NCBI GenBank assembly: GCA_036274615.1
Contig: DASUFK010000301.1
Span: 1-27,326 of the forward strand
DNA: 27,326 nucleotides
Direction of reading: 5' to 3'
DNA from: FEN-1219 sp036274615
Lineage (GTDB): Bacteria; Pseudomonadota; Gammaproteobacteria; Steroidobacterales; Rariloculaceae
In this document: piece by piece, positions 1 to 6,938 of the stretch
Layout: each line of letters begins with the position of its first letter
How positions within the stretch are numbered: position 1 is the first letter of the stretch
The notes under the pieces: generated by a model
The model's database searches: none
What the model saw: the letters and a program-made list of their open reading frames with translations, nothing else
What the model was told of the DNA's origin: nothing
Made by a program: the position numbers and the translations under genes

Positions 1-775
1 TCGCCTTCGCCATCAGGCGCGTGAGCAGCATGCCGGCCGCGCCGACCATCGTGCCCGCGATGATCAGCGCCTCGTTGCCGAGCACGTAGCCTTCGAAGGC
101 GACGGCGAGCCCGGTGAACGCGTTGTAGAGCGAGATCACCACCGGCATGTCCGCGCCGCCGATCGGCAGCGTCATCGTTACGCCGAGCACGAGCGCGAGC
201 AGGAACAGTGTGAGCACGTGGCCGGGCAGTCCGCCGCTGCCGTGCACGACGAGCACCGCGCCTACGAGCACCGTGGCCGCGAGCAGAATTAGGTTCACGA
301 CGTTCTGGCCGCGGAACCGGAAGCTGCGCTTGATCAGGCCCTGGAGCTTGCCGAACGCGATGAGGCTGCCCGCGAACGACACCGAGCCGATGATGCCGCC
401 GAGCACGCCGAGCGCGAGCTGCGCCGCGCCGTGCGCCGCGCCCGCGTACAGCTCCACGGCCGCGATCGCGCCGGCCGCGCCGCCGCCCATGCCGTTGTAG
501 AGCGCGATCATCTGCGGCATGTCGGCCATGGCCACGCGCTTGCCCGATACCCACGCCACGATGCCGCCGACCGCGATGGCCACCGTCATCAGCACGTAGT
601 TGTGCATCTCGGGCCACAGGAACGTGATCAGCGTGGCGACGAGCATGCCCACGCCGGCCCAGACGATGCCGCCGCGCGCCGTGACGGGCGAGCTCATGCG
701 CTTCAGGCCGAAGATGAACAACGCGGCGGCCACGAAGTAGCTCGCCTGAATCAGCGCGTTGGCTCCGATGTTCAT
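1..775 (-). CDS. pntB: NAD(P) transhydrogenase subunit beta (partial, N-terminal part)
   Basis: The reverse strand is open from an ATG at 775 to the window edge, giving the first 258 residues of PntB (usual length about 460-470). It begins MNIGANALIQASYFVAAALF and continues as a chain of hydrophobic helices with glycine-rich loops such as YNGMGGGAAGAIAAVELYAG and GKLQGLIKRSFRFRGQN. These are hallmarks of the membrane domain II of the proton-translocating transhydrogenase, which makes NADPH from NADH at the expense of the proton gradient in the inner membrane. The NADP-binding domain III lies beyond the edge. The ATG overlaps the stop codon of pntAb by four bases (ATGA), so translation is probably coupled. 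There is no sign of damage; the truncation is only the window boundary. Confidence 0.95.
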   Translation of the reverse strand, partial: MNIGANALIQASYFVAAALFIFGLKRMSSPVTARGGIVWAGVGMLVATLITFLWPEMHNYVLMTVAIAVGGIVAWVSGKRVAMADMPQMIALYNGMGGGAAGAIAAVELYAGAAHGAAQLALGVLGGIIGSVSFAGSLIAFGKLQGLIKRSFRFRGQNVVNLILLAATVLVGAVLVVHGSGGLPGHVLTLFLLALVLGVTMTLPIGGADMPVVISLYNAFTGLAVAFEGYVLGNEALIIAGTMVGAAGMLLTRLMAKA

Positions 776-1062
776 TTCTTGCCCTTGCTGCTCTTGAACA
801 TCTCGAGCATTCGCTCGGTGACCACGTAGCCGCCGACCGCGTTGCCGGCGGCGAGTACCACGCCCACGAACGCGATGCCGATCTCGAGCGGCGTTTGCGC
901 GCGGCCCATCGCCACCATCGCGCCCACGAGCACGATGCCGTGCACGAAGTTCGAGCCCGACATCAGCGGCGTGTGCAGGATCACGGGCACGCGGGAGATC
1001 ACCTCGTAGCCGGTGAACGCCGCGAGCATGAAGATGTAGAGCGCTATGAATCCGTCGATCAT
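772..1062 (-). CDS. pntAb: NAD(P) transhydrogenase subunit alpha, membrane part
   Basis: A 96-residue membrane protein beginning MIDGFIALYIFMLAAFTGYE, with three hydrophobic segments (about residues 3-21, 39-52 and 60-78). It contains VISRVPVILHTPLMSGSNFVHGI-type sequence, which is characteristic of the C-terminal membrane part of the transhydrogenase alpha subunit. In E. coli this region is fused to the NAD-binding part; here it is a separate gene, as in Rhodospirillum rubrum and many other proteobacteria. It starts 28 bp after the pntAa stop and overlaps pntB by four bases, so the three genes form one operon. The product helps form the proton channel together with PntB. Confidence 0.95.
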   Translation of the reverse strand: MIDGFIALYIFMLAAFTGYEVISRVPVILHTPLMSGSNFVHGIVLVGAMVAMGRAQTPLEIGIAFVGVVLAAGNAVGGYVVTERMLEMFKSSKGKK

Positions 1063-1090
1063 TCAGGCGATTCCGTCGATTTCCGGGGGC

Positions 1091-2224
1091 TCATTTCTGG
1101 GTCTCCAGCAGCTTGGCGGTGCCGGCGTGCTTCACGGCGCCGTCGTGCGTGAGCACCGACTGCGCGAACACTTCGTCCTGCCAATCGATGGCCAGCTCGC
1201 CCTTCTTGATTGCGGGCTGGAGGAAGTTCAGCAGATTGCGCGAGTACATCTGGCTCGCGTGCCGTGCGAGCTCCGACGGCAGGTTCTTGGGCCCCAAGAT
1301 CTTCACGCCGTTCGGCGTGACCACCGTCTCGCCGGCCACCGTGAGGGCGCAGTTGCCGCCGCTCTCGGCGGCGAGGTCCACGATCACGGCGCCGGCGCTC
1401 ATCGCCTCCACGGCGGCCTGGGAGATGATGCGCGGCGCGGGCCGGCCGGGGATCGCGGCCGTGGTGATCACGGCGTCGGCCTTCGCGATGTGCGCGTCGA
1501 GGATTGCCTGCTGCTTGGCGCGCTCGAGATCGGTGAGCTCGCGCGCGTAGCCGCCGGTGCCTTCGGCGGCGACGCCCGTGTCGACGAACTTGGCGCCGAG
1601 CGACTGGATCTGCTCCTTGGTGGCGGCGCGCACGTCGTAGGCCTCGACGATCGCGCCGAGCCGCCGCGACGTGGCGATCGCCTGGAGCCCGGCGACGCCT
1701 GCGCCGATCACGAGCACCTGGGCGGGCCGAATCGTGCCGGCGGCCGTGGTGAGCATCGGCAGGAACTTGTCGAGCGCGTTGGCCGCGAGCAGCGCCGCCT
1801 TGTAGCCCGCTGCCGCGGCCTGCGACGACAGCGCGTCCATCGACTGCGCGCGCGAGATGCGCGGGATCAGCTCCACCGAGAACGCGGTGATTCGCCGCTC
1901 CTGAAGCCGCCGTACGAGCGGCAAGTGGGTGTGCGCCTGCATGAAGCCCACGGCCACGGCGCCGGCCGTGAGCGCGCCGGCTTCCTCGAGCGTGGGCGGC
2001 TGGACCTTGAGCAGCACCCCGGCGGCCGCGAGCACGTCGCGGGCCGAGTCGTGAAACTGAACGCCGCCATACGCGGCGTCCGGATAGTGGCTGTGCTCCC
2101 CGGCGCCGCGCTCCATCGCGACGGTCGCGCCGAGCCCCACGAGCTTGGTTGCCACGTCAGGAGTCAAGGCCACCCGGGCTTCGTGAGCTTCGGTTTCCTT
2201 GACCACACCGATCGTGAGCGGCAT
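1091..2224 (-). CDS. pntAa: NAD(P) transhydrogenase subunit alpha, NAD-binding part
   Basis: This 377-residue soluble subunit belongs to the alanine dehydrogenase/PNT family. The N-terminal half has the RVALTPDVATKLVGLGATV signature (about 17-35) and a VGFMQAHTHLPLVRRL segment. The NAD-binding Rossmann motif VLVIGAGVAGLQA sits at about 170-182, followed by EAYDVRAATKEQIQSLGAKF. It binds NAD(H) and transfers hydride to the NADP site of PntB. The sequence ends before the membrane helices, which are supplied by pntAb. The ATG at 2224 has a modest ribosome binding site (GGGAG) about 9 bases upstream. It is the first gene of the pnt operon; its leader contains a 9-bp perfect inverted repeat at 2254-2279. 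Confidence 0.96.
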   Translation of the reverse strand: MPLTIGVVKETEAHEARVALTPDVATKLVGLGATVAMERGAGEHSHYPDAAYGGVQFHDSARDVLAAAGVLLKVQPPTLEEAGALTAGAVAVGFMQAHTHLPLVRRLQERRITAFSVELIPRISRAQSMDALSSQAAAAGYKAALLAANALDKFLPMLTTAAGTIRPAQVLVIGAGVAGLQAIATSRRLGAIVEAYDVRAATKEQIQSLGAKFVDTGVAAEGTGGYARELTDLERAKQQAILDAHIAKADAVITTAAIPGRPAPRIISQAAVEAMSAGAVIVDLAAESGGNCALTVAGETVVTPNGVKILGPKNLPSELARHASQMYSRNLLNFLQPAIKKGELAIDWQDEVFAQSVLTHDGAVKHAGTAKLLETQK

Positions 2225-2253
2225 CGCGAGCTCCCGTGAGTTGCGTCGGCGGA

Positions 2254-2279
2254 GTCGCGTTGCGGATCGACAACGCGAC
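2254..2279 (-). promoter_or_regulatory. Inverted repeat in the pntAa leader
   Basis: GTCGCGTTG and CAACGCGAC form a perfect 9-bp inverted repeat around an 8-base centre, 30 to 55 bases upstream of the pntAa start. It could be a protein-binding operator or an RNA hairpin in the leader. No T-run follows it, so it is not an ordinary terminator. Its function is inferred only from position and symmetry. Confidence 0.4.
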
Positions 2280-2404
2280 GAGTTGTGCGTTGGTTTTTCT
2301 TAAGTGTCGCCGGATGATGACACAAAGGCAAAAGGTAGGCCATTGAATATTGGGCGCGTCTCGGCTACAACTTTGGCGGTTCCGGCCAGGCTTTCTGGTG
2401 TTGC

Positions 2405-3043
2405 ATGCAAGGATATTTCCACGCACTGAGCCAAGAAGTTTTGCGAACCGATGTCGCGGGGATGCCACTCGAGTGGATCGATTACCGCGTCGCGGCCACG
2501 CTCTACCACAGCGGCCAAGTCGCGTACGCCTGCGGCTCCACGCTCTACCGAATTCGCGGCGGTTACAGCGCCAAGTCCGGCGTGCGCAGCATCATCGAGG
2601 TCAATTCGATCGTCGCTACGCACGGCGACACGCACACGCTCGAGCGTAATCGCGAGCGCTACACGCCGCCGCTGAACAATCGCACGCTGTTCCGCCGCGA
2701 TGCGAATCTCTGCATGTATTGCGGGCAGCAGTTCCGCGCGTCCGAGCTCACGCGCGATCACATCACGCCGATCAGCCGCGGCGGCCGCGACGCGTGGACG
2801 AACGTGGTCACGGCGTGCAGGCGCTGCAACAACCACAAGGGCGGGCGTACGCCGGAAGAGGCGCGCGTGCAGCTCGTGGCCGTGCCGTTCACGCCCACCT
2901 ACGCGGAGTACATCTATCTCAAGGGTCGGCGTGTGCTGGCCGACCAGATGGAGTACCTGCTCACGCACTTCCCGCGCCACAGTCCGCTGCACGCCCGCGT
3001 GCGCGGCGCCTTGGCCGAGGTCAACGCTCGCGCCGCCGTCTGA
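2405..3043 (+). CDS. HNH endonuclease family protein
   Basis: A 212-residue protein with a clear HNH nuclease core in its middle: zinc-type pairs C103-x2-C106 and C138-x2-C141, the catalytic D118-H119 in LTRDHITPISRGG, N133 in WTNVV, and N142/H144-K145 in CNNHKG. The core matches the HNH group found in many proteobacterial genomes as a single gene (RDHITPISRGG..WTNVVTACRRCN..KG). The N-terminal 90 residues and the C-terminal segment (AEYIYLKGRRVLADQMEYL) are typical of the same group, whose biological role is not established. ATG 2405 is used; the ribosome binding site is weak, and ATG 2462 is a possible shorter start. No restriction or toxin partner is adjacent, and the neighbours are unrelated metabolic genes. 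Confidence 0.85.
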   Translation: MQGYFHALSQEVLRTDVAGMPLEWIDYRVAATLYHSGQVAYACGSTLYRIRGGYSAKSGVRSIIEVNSIVATHGDTHTLERNRERYTPPLNNRTLFRRDANLCMYCGQQFRASELTRDHITPISRGGRDAWTNVVTACRRCNNHKGGRTPEEARVQLVAVPFTPTYAEYIYLKGRRVLADQMEYLLTHFPRHSPLHARVRGALAEVNARAAV

Positions 3044-3051
3044 CCCTGGGC

Positions 3052-3097
3052 GGACGTCTGGCACCACCGGTGTCTGACACCCTGGGTGTCTGACACC
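3052..3097. repeat. Three palindromic TGTCTGACACC-type repeats, 16-bp period
   Basis: Between the stops of the convergent HNH and VOC genes lie two identical copies of GGTGTCTGACACC (3069-3081 and 3085-3097) and a degenerate third copy CGTCTGGCACC (3055-3065). The TGTCTGACACC cores are spaced exactly 16 bp apart. Each copy is an almost perfect palindrome around a central base. Short palindromes of this kind resemble REP sequences moved by RAYT transposases, and they could also serve as a bidirectional transcription stop. No transposase gene is nearby. The repeat identity is directly visible; the REP assignment is inference. Confidence 0.7.
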
Positions 3098-3109
3098 GGG
3101 CCTTGGTTT

Positions 3110-3823
3110 TCACGAGGCGAGCTTCTCCAGCACGTAGATCGGCATTCCGTCGGGCGCTACGACGGTGATCGACCGATCCTTGTCGGTCAACGGGCTCCCC
3201 GCTCGAGCCGTCAAGCTCTTCGCGCGGAGGTACTCGAGGCGCGCTTCCACGTGCGCGCTCCTGAACGTGGGGCCGGACCGAAACGAGCTCCGGTGCAGAC
3301 CGAGCACGAGTCCGTGACCGGCGAGGCGGACCCACGGATGCGGCGCGTCGCCTGCGGCGATCTCCTTGAGACCCAGCGCCTCCCAGAACGCTTTCGCTGT
3401 GTCGAGGGCTTCGGCGGCCACGCTGAACTCCATGAAATCGCCGCACGCCGACACGTTCTTCGGATTCCACTCGCCCGGCGGAAACGTGCGCGCCTCGAGC
3501 AACGTGATCGCCTGGCCGTTCGGGTCGGTGAAGCCGAGCCAATTGAACTCGTCGTCGGCGAGATGGGCGTGCTCGATCTCGACGCCGAGCCGCTGGATCG
3601 GGCGCACGTAGTCCCGGAGGCGCGGTCTCACGAACGTCAGAGCGGGGCTCGCGCCGTCTCGCTCGTGAAGGCCCACGGCAACGGCGCCATCGAAGAACGC
3701 GGCGTAGGGATCGGCGAGAAGATCGCCGACGGGGATCGGCGTGAATCCCACGGCCCGGTAAAACTCGAACGCCGCCGCTAGCGGGCGGGCAGCAACCGCG
3801 ATTTCGAGCAAGTGGCCGAGCAT
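3110..3823 (-). CDS. VOC (glyoxalase/bleomycin resistance) family protein with two modules
   Basis: The 237-residue protein has the two-module VOC layout. Module one (about 1-115) begins GHLLEIAVAARPLAAAFEFYRAVGF and ends LGFTDPNGQAITLLEAR. Module two (about 125-235) contains FMEFSVAAEALDTAKAFWEALGL and ends VAPDGMPIYVLEK. The beta-alpha-beta-beta-beta pattern and the DPNGQ/PDGMP turns support the fold. VOC proteins include metal-dependent glyoxalases, dioxygenases and drug-binding proteins; the substrate cannot be read here. The ATG at 3823 is the only good start. The gene is convergent with the HNH gene and divergent from the AEC transporter, so it is probably transcribed alone. Confidence 0.85.
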   Translation of the reverse strand: MLGHLLEIAVAARPLAAAFEFYRAVGFTPIPVGDLLADPYAAFFDGAVAVGLHERDGASPALTFVRPRLRDYVRPIQRLGVEIEHAHLADDEFNWLGFTDPNGQAITLLEARTFPPGEWNPKNVSACGDFMEFSVAAEALDTAKAFWEALGLKEIAAGDAPHPWVRLAGHGLVLGLHRSSFRSGPTFRSAHVEARLEYLRAKSLTARAGSPLTDKDRSITVVAPDGMPIYVLEKLAS

Positions 3824-3973
3824 CGGAGCACTGTGGGACGGGAGCCGCTATTCTGGCAGACTTCCGCCGGCCACGCCGCGTGGCGCCGCCGACCGACCGC
3901 TTGCCTACCACTTCGACAGCTCGCTCCCGCGCTCGCCTCGCCGCCATGACCTCGTTCCCATGATGGGCCGCTC

Positions 3974-4864
3974 GTGATTTCACAAGTCGCCGCGGTGCTG
4001 CTGCCGGTGTTCTGCATCGCAGGCATCGGCTATCTGTGGCGCCTGCTCGGCGCGCCGTTCGACCTCGCGTTCGTCACGCGGCTCATCATGAATCTCGCGG
4101 GCCCGTGCCTCGTCTTCGACAGTCTCGCGAATCTTGCGCTGCCGCCGCAGCAATTCGTGGCGATGGTCGGCGCGTCGATCGCGCTGCTCGCGGTCACCGC
4201 TGTGCTCGCGTTCGGCGTGCTGAAGGCGCTGAAACTGCCGCTGCCGTCGTACTTGCCTGCGCTCACGCTCGGCAACACCGGCAACCTCGGACTGCCGCTG
4301 TGTCTCTTCGCATTCGGCGAGGCGGGGCTCGGGCTCGCGATCGCCGTGTACGTGACCAACTCGGTGGCGCAGTTCACGCTCGTGCCGCTGCTCCAGACCC
4401 GCCAGCCGCTCGGCAAGACGCTGCTCACGACGCCCGTGATCTACGGCGCCGTGGCCGGCGCGCTCGCGCTCGGGCTCGGCGTGGAGCTGCCGACGTGGCT
4501 CGACAACACGGCGCAGCTGCTCGGCGGCTTGATGATCCCGCTGATGCTGCTCGCGCTCGGCTACACGATCGGCGGCCTCCGCACGCACAATCTGCCGCGC
4601 GCGTTCGGCCTCGGCGCGGCGCGGCTCGTGATCGCGTTCGTCGCGGCGCTCGGGGTAGGCAGGCTGCTGTCGCTCTCCGGCGTCGCGCAAGGCGTGCTGC
4701 TGCTGCAAGGCACGATGCCCGCAGCGGTGTTCACCTATCTATTCGCCGCGCGCTACGAGCGTGACGCCGACGACGTGGCCGGCATCGTGCTGATCTCGAC
4801 GCTGCTCGCGGCGCTGCTGCTGCCGGTGCTCGTGTCCTACGCGCTCGTGCTCGCCGGAAAATAG
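3974..4864 (+). CDS. AEC (auxin efflux carrier) family transporter
   Basis: A 296-residue integral membrane protein with about ten hydrophobic segments, beginning MISQVAAVLLPVFCIAGIGYLW. It has the AEC-family hallmarks: an N-terminal pair of helices, then FVTRLIMNLAGPCLVFDSLA, and the LPALTLGNTGNLGLPLCLFAFG motif with its conserved asparagine and glycines, repeated in inverted form in the second half (QGVLLLQGTMPAAVFTYLFAARY). Bacterial members export or import small organic anions such as malate or malonate, but the substrate cannot be told. The start is GTG 3974; upstream ATGs are out of frame. The stop codon (4862-4864) and last codons lie inside the left arm of the inverted-repeat element at 4855-5012, so the element may have reset the C-terminus. 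Confidence 0.9.
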   Translation: MISQVAAVLLPVFCIAGIGYLWRLLGAPFDLAFVTRLIMNLAGPCLVFDSLANLALPPQQFVAMVGASIALLAVTAVLAFGVLKALKLPLPSYLPALTLGNTGNLGLPLCLFAFGEAGLGLAIAVYVTNSVAQFTLVPLLQTRQPLGKTLLTTPVIYGAVAGALALGLGVELPTWLDNTAQLLGGLMIPLMLLALGYTIGGLRTHNLPRAFGLGAARLVIAFVAALGVGRLLSLSGVAQGVLLLQGTMPAAVFTYLFAARYERDADDVAGIVLISTLLAALLLPVLVSYALVLAGK

Positions 4865-5012
4865 GGACATGTTACTTTTTCGAAAATGGGCGACGGGTTC
4901 TCACGCGCCGCCCGAAAAGGCAGCATGTCCCAGCATGTCCCAGCATGTCCCCAATTCTGGGCGGCAACGGCCGACGCACTCGACCGAAAAAGTAACATGT
5001 CCCTATTTTCCG
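4855..5012. repeat. 158-bp MITE-like element with 28-bp perfect inverted ends
   Basis: Positions 4855-4882 and 4985-5012 are perfect inverted copies of each other (28 of 28 bases; core GGGACATGTTACTTTTTCG). The interior holds three tandem copies of CAGCATGTCC (4921-4950), which repeat part of the arm motif GGGACATG on the opposite strand. There is no open reading frame of note, so the element would be non-autonomous. Sequences with a GGGACATG core and symmetric ends resemble the REP-type repeats associated with RAYT transposases. It fills the whole gap between the convergent AEC and thiolase genes, and the AEC stop codon is inside it. As a large hairpin it could stop transcription from both sides. 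No target-site duplication is evident. Confidence 0.85.
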
Positions 5013-5013
5013 C

Positions 5014-6297
5014 TCAGGCGGCTTCGAGGATGGCCGTGACGCCCATGCCGCCGGCCGTGCACACCGAGATCAGGCCGCGGCCGCCGCCTTTTTGCTGCAG
5101 GAGCTTCGCGAGGGTTGCAACGATTCGCGTGCCCGTGGCGGCGAACGGGTGACCGACGGCCACGCTGCCGCCCTTGACGTTGAGCTTCGCGCGGTCGATC
5201 GAGCCGAGCGCGCGGTCGCGGTTCAAGCGCTCGCGGCAGAACTTCTCCGACTCCCAAGCCTTGAGTGTGACGAGCGTCTGCGCGGCGAACGCCTCGTGGA
5301 TCTCGTAGAAGTCGAAGTCTTGCAGCGCTAGACCTGCGTCCGCCAGCATCGCCGAGACGGCGTAGGCGGGCGCCATCAGCAACCCCTCGTCGTTGACGAA
5401 GTCGACCGCCGCCTCGCGCGCATACGTGAGATACGCCGCAACCGGCAGCGAACGCTCCTTGGCCCACTGCTCGGAAGAGACCAGCACGGCCGATGCGCCG
5501 TCGGTGAGCGGCGTGCTGTTGCCGGCGGTGAGCGTGCCCGACGGGCTCCGGTCGAATACGGGCTTGAGCTTCGCGAGCTGCTCCATGCTCGTGTCGGTGC
5601 GCACGTTGTTGTCGCGCTTCACCCCTTGGAACTCGACGAGCAGGTCGTCGTAAAAACCCTCGGCATACGCCTTGGCCGCGTTCTGATGGCTCGCGAGCGC
5701 GAGCCGGTCCTGCTCCTCGCGCGAGAGATGCCACTCCTTCGCCGTGAGCTCCATGCTCTCGCCCATCGACAAGTGTGTGCGCGGCTCGATCACTCCCGGA
5801 AACACCGGCTTGAAGTGCTTCGGGCGCAGCTTGAGCCATGGCTTCAGGCGCGCGCCGAGCGACCGGCCCCGCGCGCTCTCGAGCAGGATCGTGCGATAGC
5901 CCTCCGGGTACACGATCGGCACGTCGCTGATGCTGTCGGTGCCGCCCGCGATGCCCGCGTCGATGAGGCCGGACGAGATCTTGCTGCCGATCAGGATGGT
6001 GGCCGACAGGCTCGTGCCGCACGCGCGCTGAATGTCGAAGGCGGGCGTCTGCGGCGCCAACCCCGACGACAGCGTCGACTCGCGCGCGAGATTGAAGTCG
6101 CGCGAATGCTTGATCACGGCGCCGAGCGAGACGTCGCCGAGCCGTTGGTTGCGCAAGCCGTACTTCGCCACGAGCGCCTGGAGCACCGCCGTCATCATGT
6201 CTTGGTTCGAGCAGCGGGCGTATGCGGTGTGCGCGCGGCAGAAAGGAATCCTGATGCCGCCGACGATGGCGACGCGACGTGAGCTCTGATTACGCAT
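5014..6297 (-). CDS. Acetyl-CoA C-acyltransferase (thiolase), FadI-like
   Basis: This 427-residue thiolase catalyses the thiolytic cleavage of 3-ketoacyl-CoA (beta-oxidation) or the reverse condensation. Visible catalytic residues are the nucleophile Cys93 in IQRACGTSLSA, the EIHEAFAAQ motif typical of FadI and mitochondrial trifunctional beta subunits, His383 in AVGHPFAATG, and Cys413 in SVCTAGGMG. HEAF instead of NEAF separates it from the PhaA/AtoB type. The start at ATG 6297 fits MRNQSSRRVAIVGGIRIPF; an upstream ATG at 6342 is less likely because a good -10 box (6324-6329) lies between them. No fadJ-like partner is adjacent, so the physiological pathway is not settled. It is convergent with the AEC gene and divergent from the LEA2 gene. 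Confidence 0.9.
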   Translation of the reverse strand: MRNQSSRRVAIVGGIRIPFCRAHTAYARCSNQDMMTAVLQALVAKYGLRNQRLGDVSLGAVIKHSRDFNLARESTLSSGLAPQTPAFDIQRACGTSLSATILIGSKISSGLIDAGIAGGTDSISDVPIVYPEGYRTILLESARGRSLGARLKPWLKLRPKHFKPVFPGVIEPRTHLSMGESMELTAKEWHLSREEQDRLALASHQNAAKAYAEGFYDDLLVEFQGVKRDNNVRTDTSMEQLAKLKPVFDRSPSGTLTAGNSTPLTDGASAVLVSSEQWAKERSLPVAAYLTYAREAAVDFVNDEGLLMAPAYAVSAMLADAGLALQDFDFYEIHEAFAAQTLVTLKAWESEKFCRERLNRDRALGSIDRAKLNVKGGSVAVGHPFAATGTRIVATLAKLLQQKGGGRGLISVCTAGGMGVTAILEAA

Positions 6298-6323
6298 CCA
6301 CTGCTCCGACCGGCCAGTCGAGC

Positions 6324-6394
6324 AGTATAAGCGCGCCGCCACGAAGACGGGCGCGACCGCCAGGGCGCTTTTTTGCGGCCCGGCGAACTAGAAT
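6324..6394. promoter_or_regulatory. Divergent promoter region of thiolase and LEA2-pdsS (-10 boxes)
   Basis: The 131-bp gap between the divergent thiolase and LEA2 genes contains TATACT on the minus strand (6324-6329, about 27 bases before the thiolase start) and TAGAAT on the plus strand (6389-6394, about 35 bases before the LEA2 start). Each matches five of six bases of the sigma-70 -10 consensus. No convincing -35 boxes were seen, so the promoter calls are tentative. Confidence 0.35.
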
Positions 6395-6428
6395 GCGCCG
6401 CAAGGGTGTGTGTTCCGGGAGACCCGAG

Positions 6429-6926
6429 ATGAGCGGATCTTCGATAGAGCGGACCAGCCGGCGGAGCGCCCTCCAGGCAGCCGGGGCGCTCGCCATGGCG
6501 CTCGTGGGCTGCGCGCCGGCGTTCGCGGCTCAAGCCGCGCCGCGCATTCGCGTCCTGAACCTACGGTCGCTCGGCGCTTCCGGCGCGGGTCAGAAATTCG
6601 AGATCGACCTCTACATCGACAACAACGACGTCGACCCGATCGCCATCAAGGAGATCAGATTCACCCTGCGGCTTGCGGGCGAGGGTCAGATCCAGGGCAA
6701 GTCGCAGCCCGTGACGGTGCCCGCGCTCACTCAACAGACCATCCAGGTTCAGGTCGAGAGCGACATCATCTCTTCGCTGTCGCGCTTGCAAGGCCTCGTG
6801 CAAGGTGCGGACAACGCCCTGCCGTACGAGATGTTCGGCAACGTGATCGTCGACCGGAGATTCGAGAACCAGCTGCCGTTCACGGCGTCGGGCCGCGTGC
6901 CGTTGTCGACCTCGACGCAAAGGTGA
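6429..6926 (+). CDS. LEA type 2 family exported protein, probable Tat or lipoprotein signal
   Basis: A 165-residue protein whose residues 38-160 form one beta-sandwich-like domain (IRVLNLRSLGA...KFEIDLYIDNNDVDPIAIKEIRFTLRL) that matches the LEA type 2/WHy family. The N-terminus combines a twin-arginine pattern (TSRRSALQAAGA, R11-R12) with a lipobox-like LVGC (Cys28); a signal peptidase I site after PAFA is an alternative. The protein is therefore exported, perhaps as a lipoprotein. ATG 6429 is chosen because it starts the signal peptide and follows a GGGAG ribosome binding site; longer starts at 6279 and 6393 add no recognisable sequence. It lies 12 bp before the PdsS-like kinase and is likely cotranscribed with it, suggesting a shared role at the cell envelope. 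Confidence 0.75.
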   Translation: MSGSSIERTSRRSALQAAGALAMALVGCAPAFAAQAAPRIRVLNLRSLGASGAGQKFEIDLYIDNNDVDPIAIKEIRFTLRLAGEGQIQGKSQPVTVPALTQQTIQVQVESDIISSLSRLQGLVQGADNALPYEMFGNVIVDRRFENQLPFTASGRVPLSTSTQR

Positions 6927-6938
6927 GCGCCTAACGCC

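Noticed and set aside
2300..3067. 255-codon minus-strand frame opposite the HNH gene
   Set aside because: It is a shadow of the HNH gene, whose own frame has all catalytic and zinc-binding residues.
4921..4951. CRISPR-like tandem repeat
   Set aside because: The units are 10 bp with no spacers, and no cas gene is present.
4886..5152. 88-codon plus-strand frame crossing the 158-bp element
   Set aside because: It runs from the repeat into the antisense of the thiolase gene and has no ribosome binding site or family resemblance.
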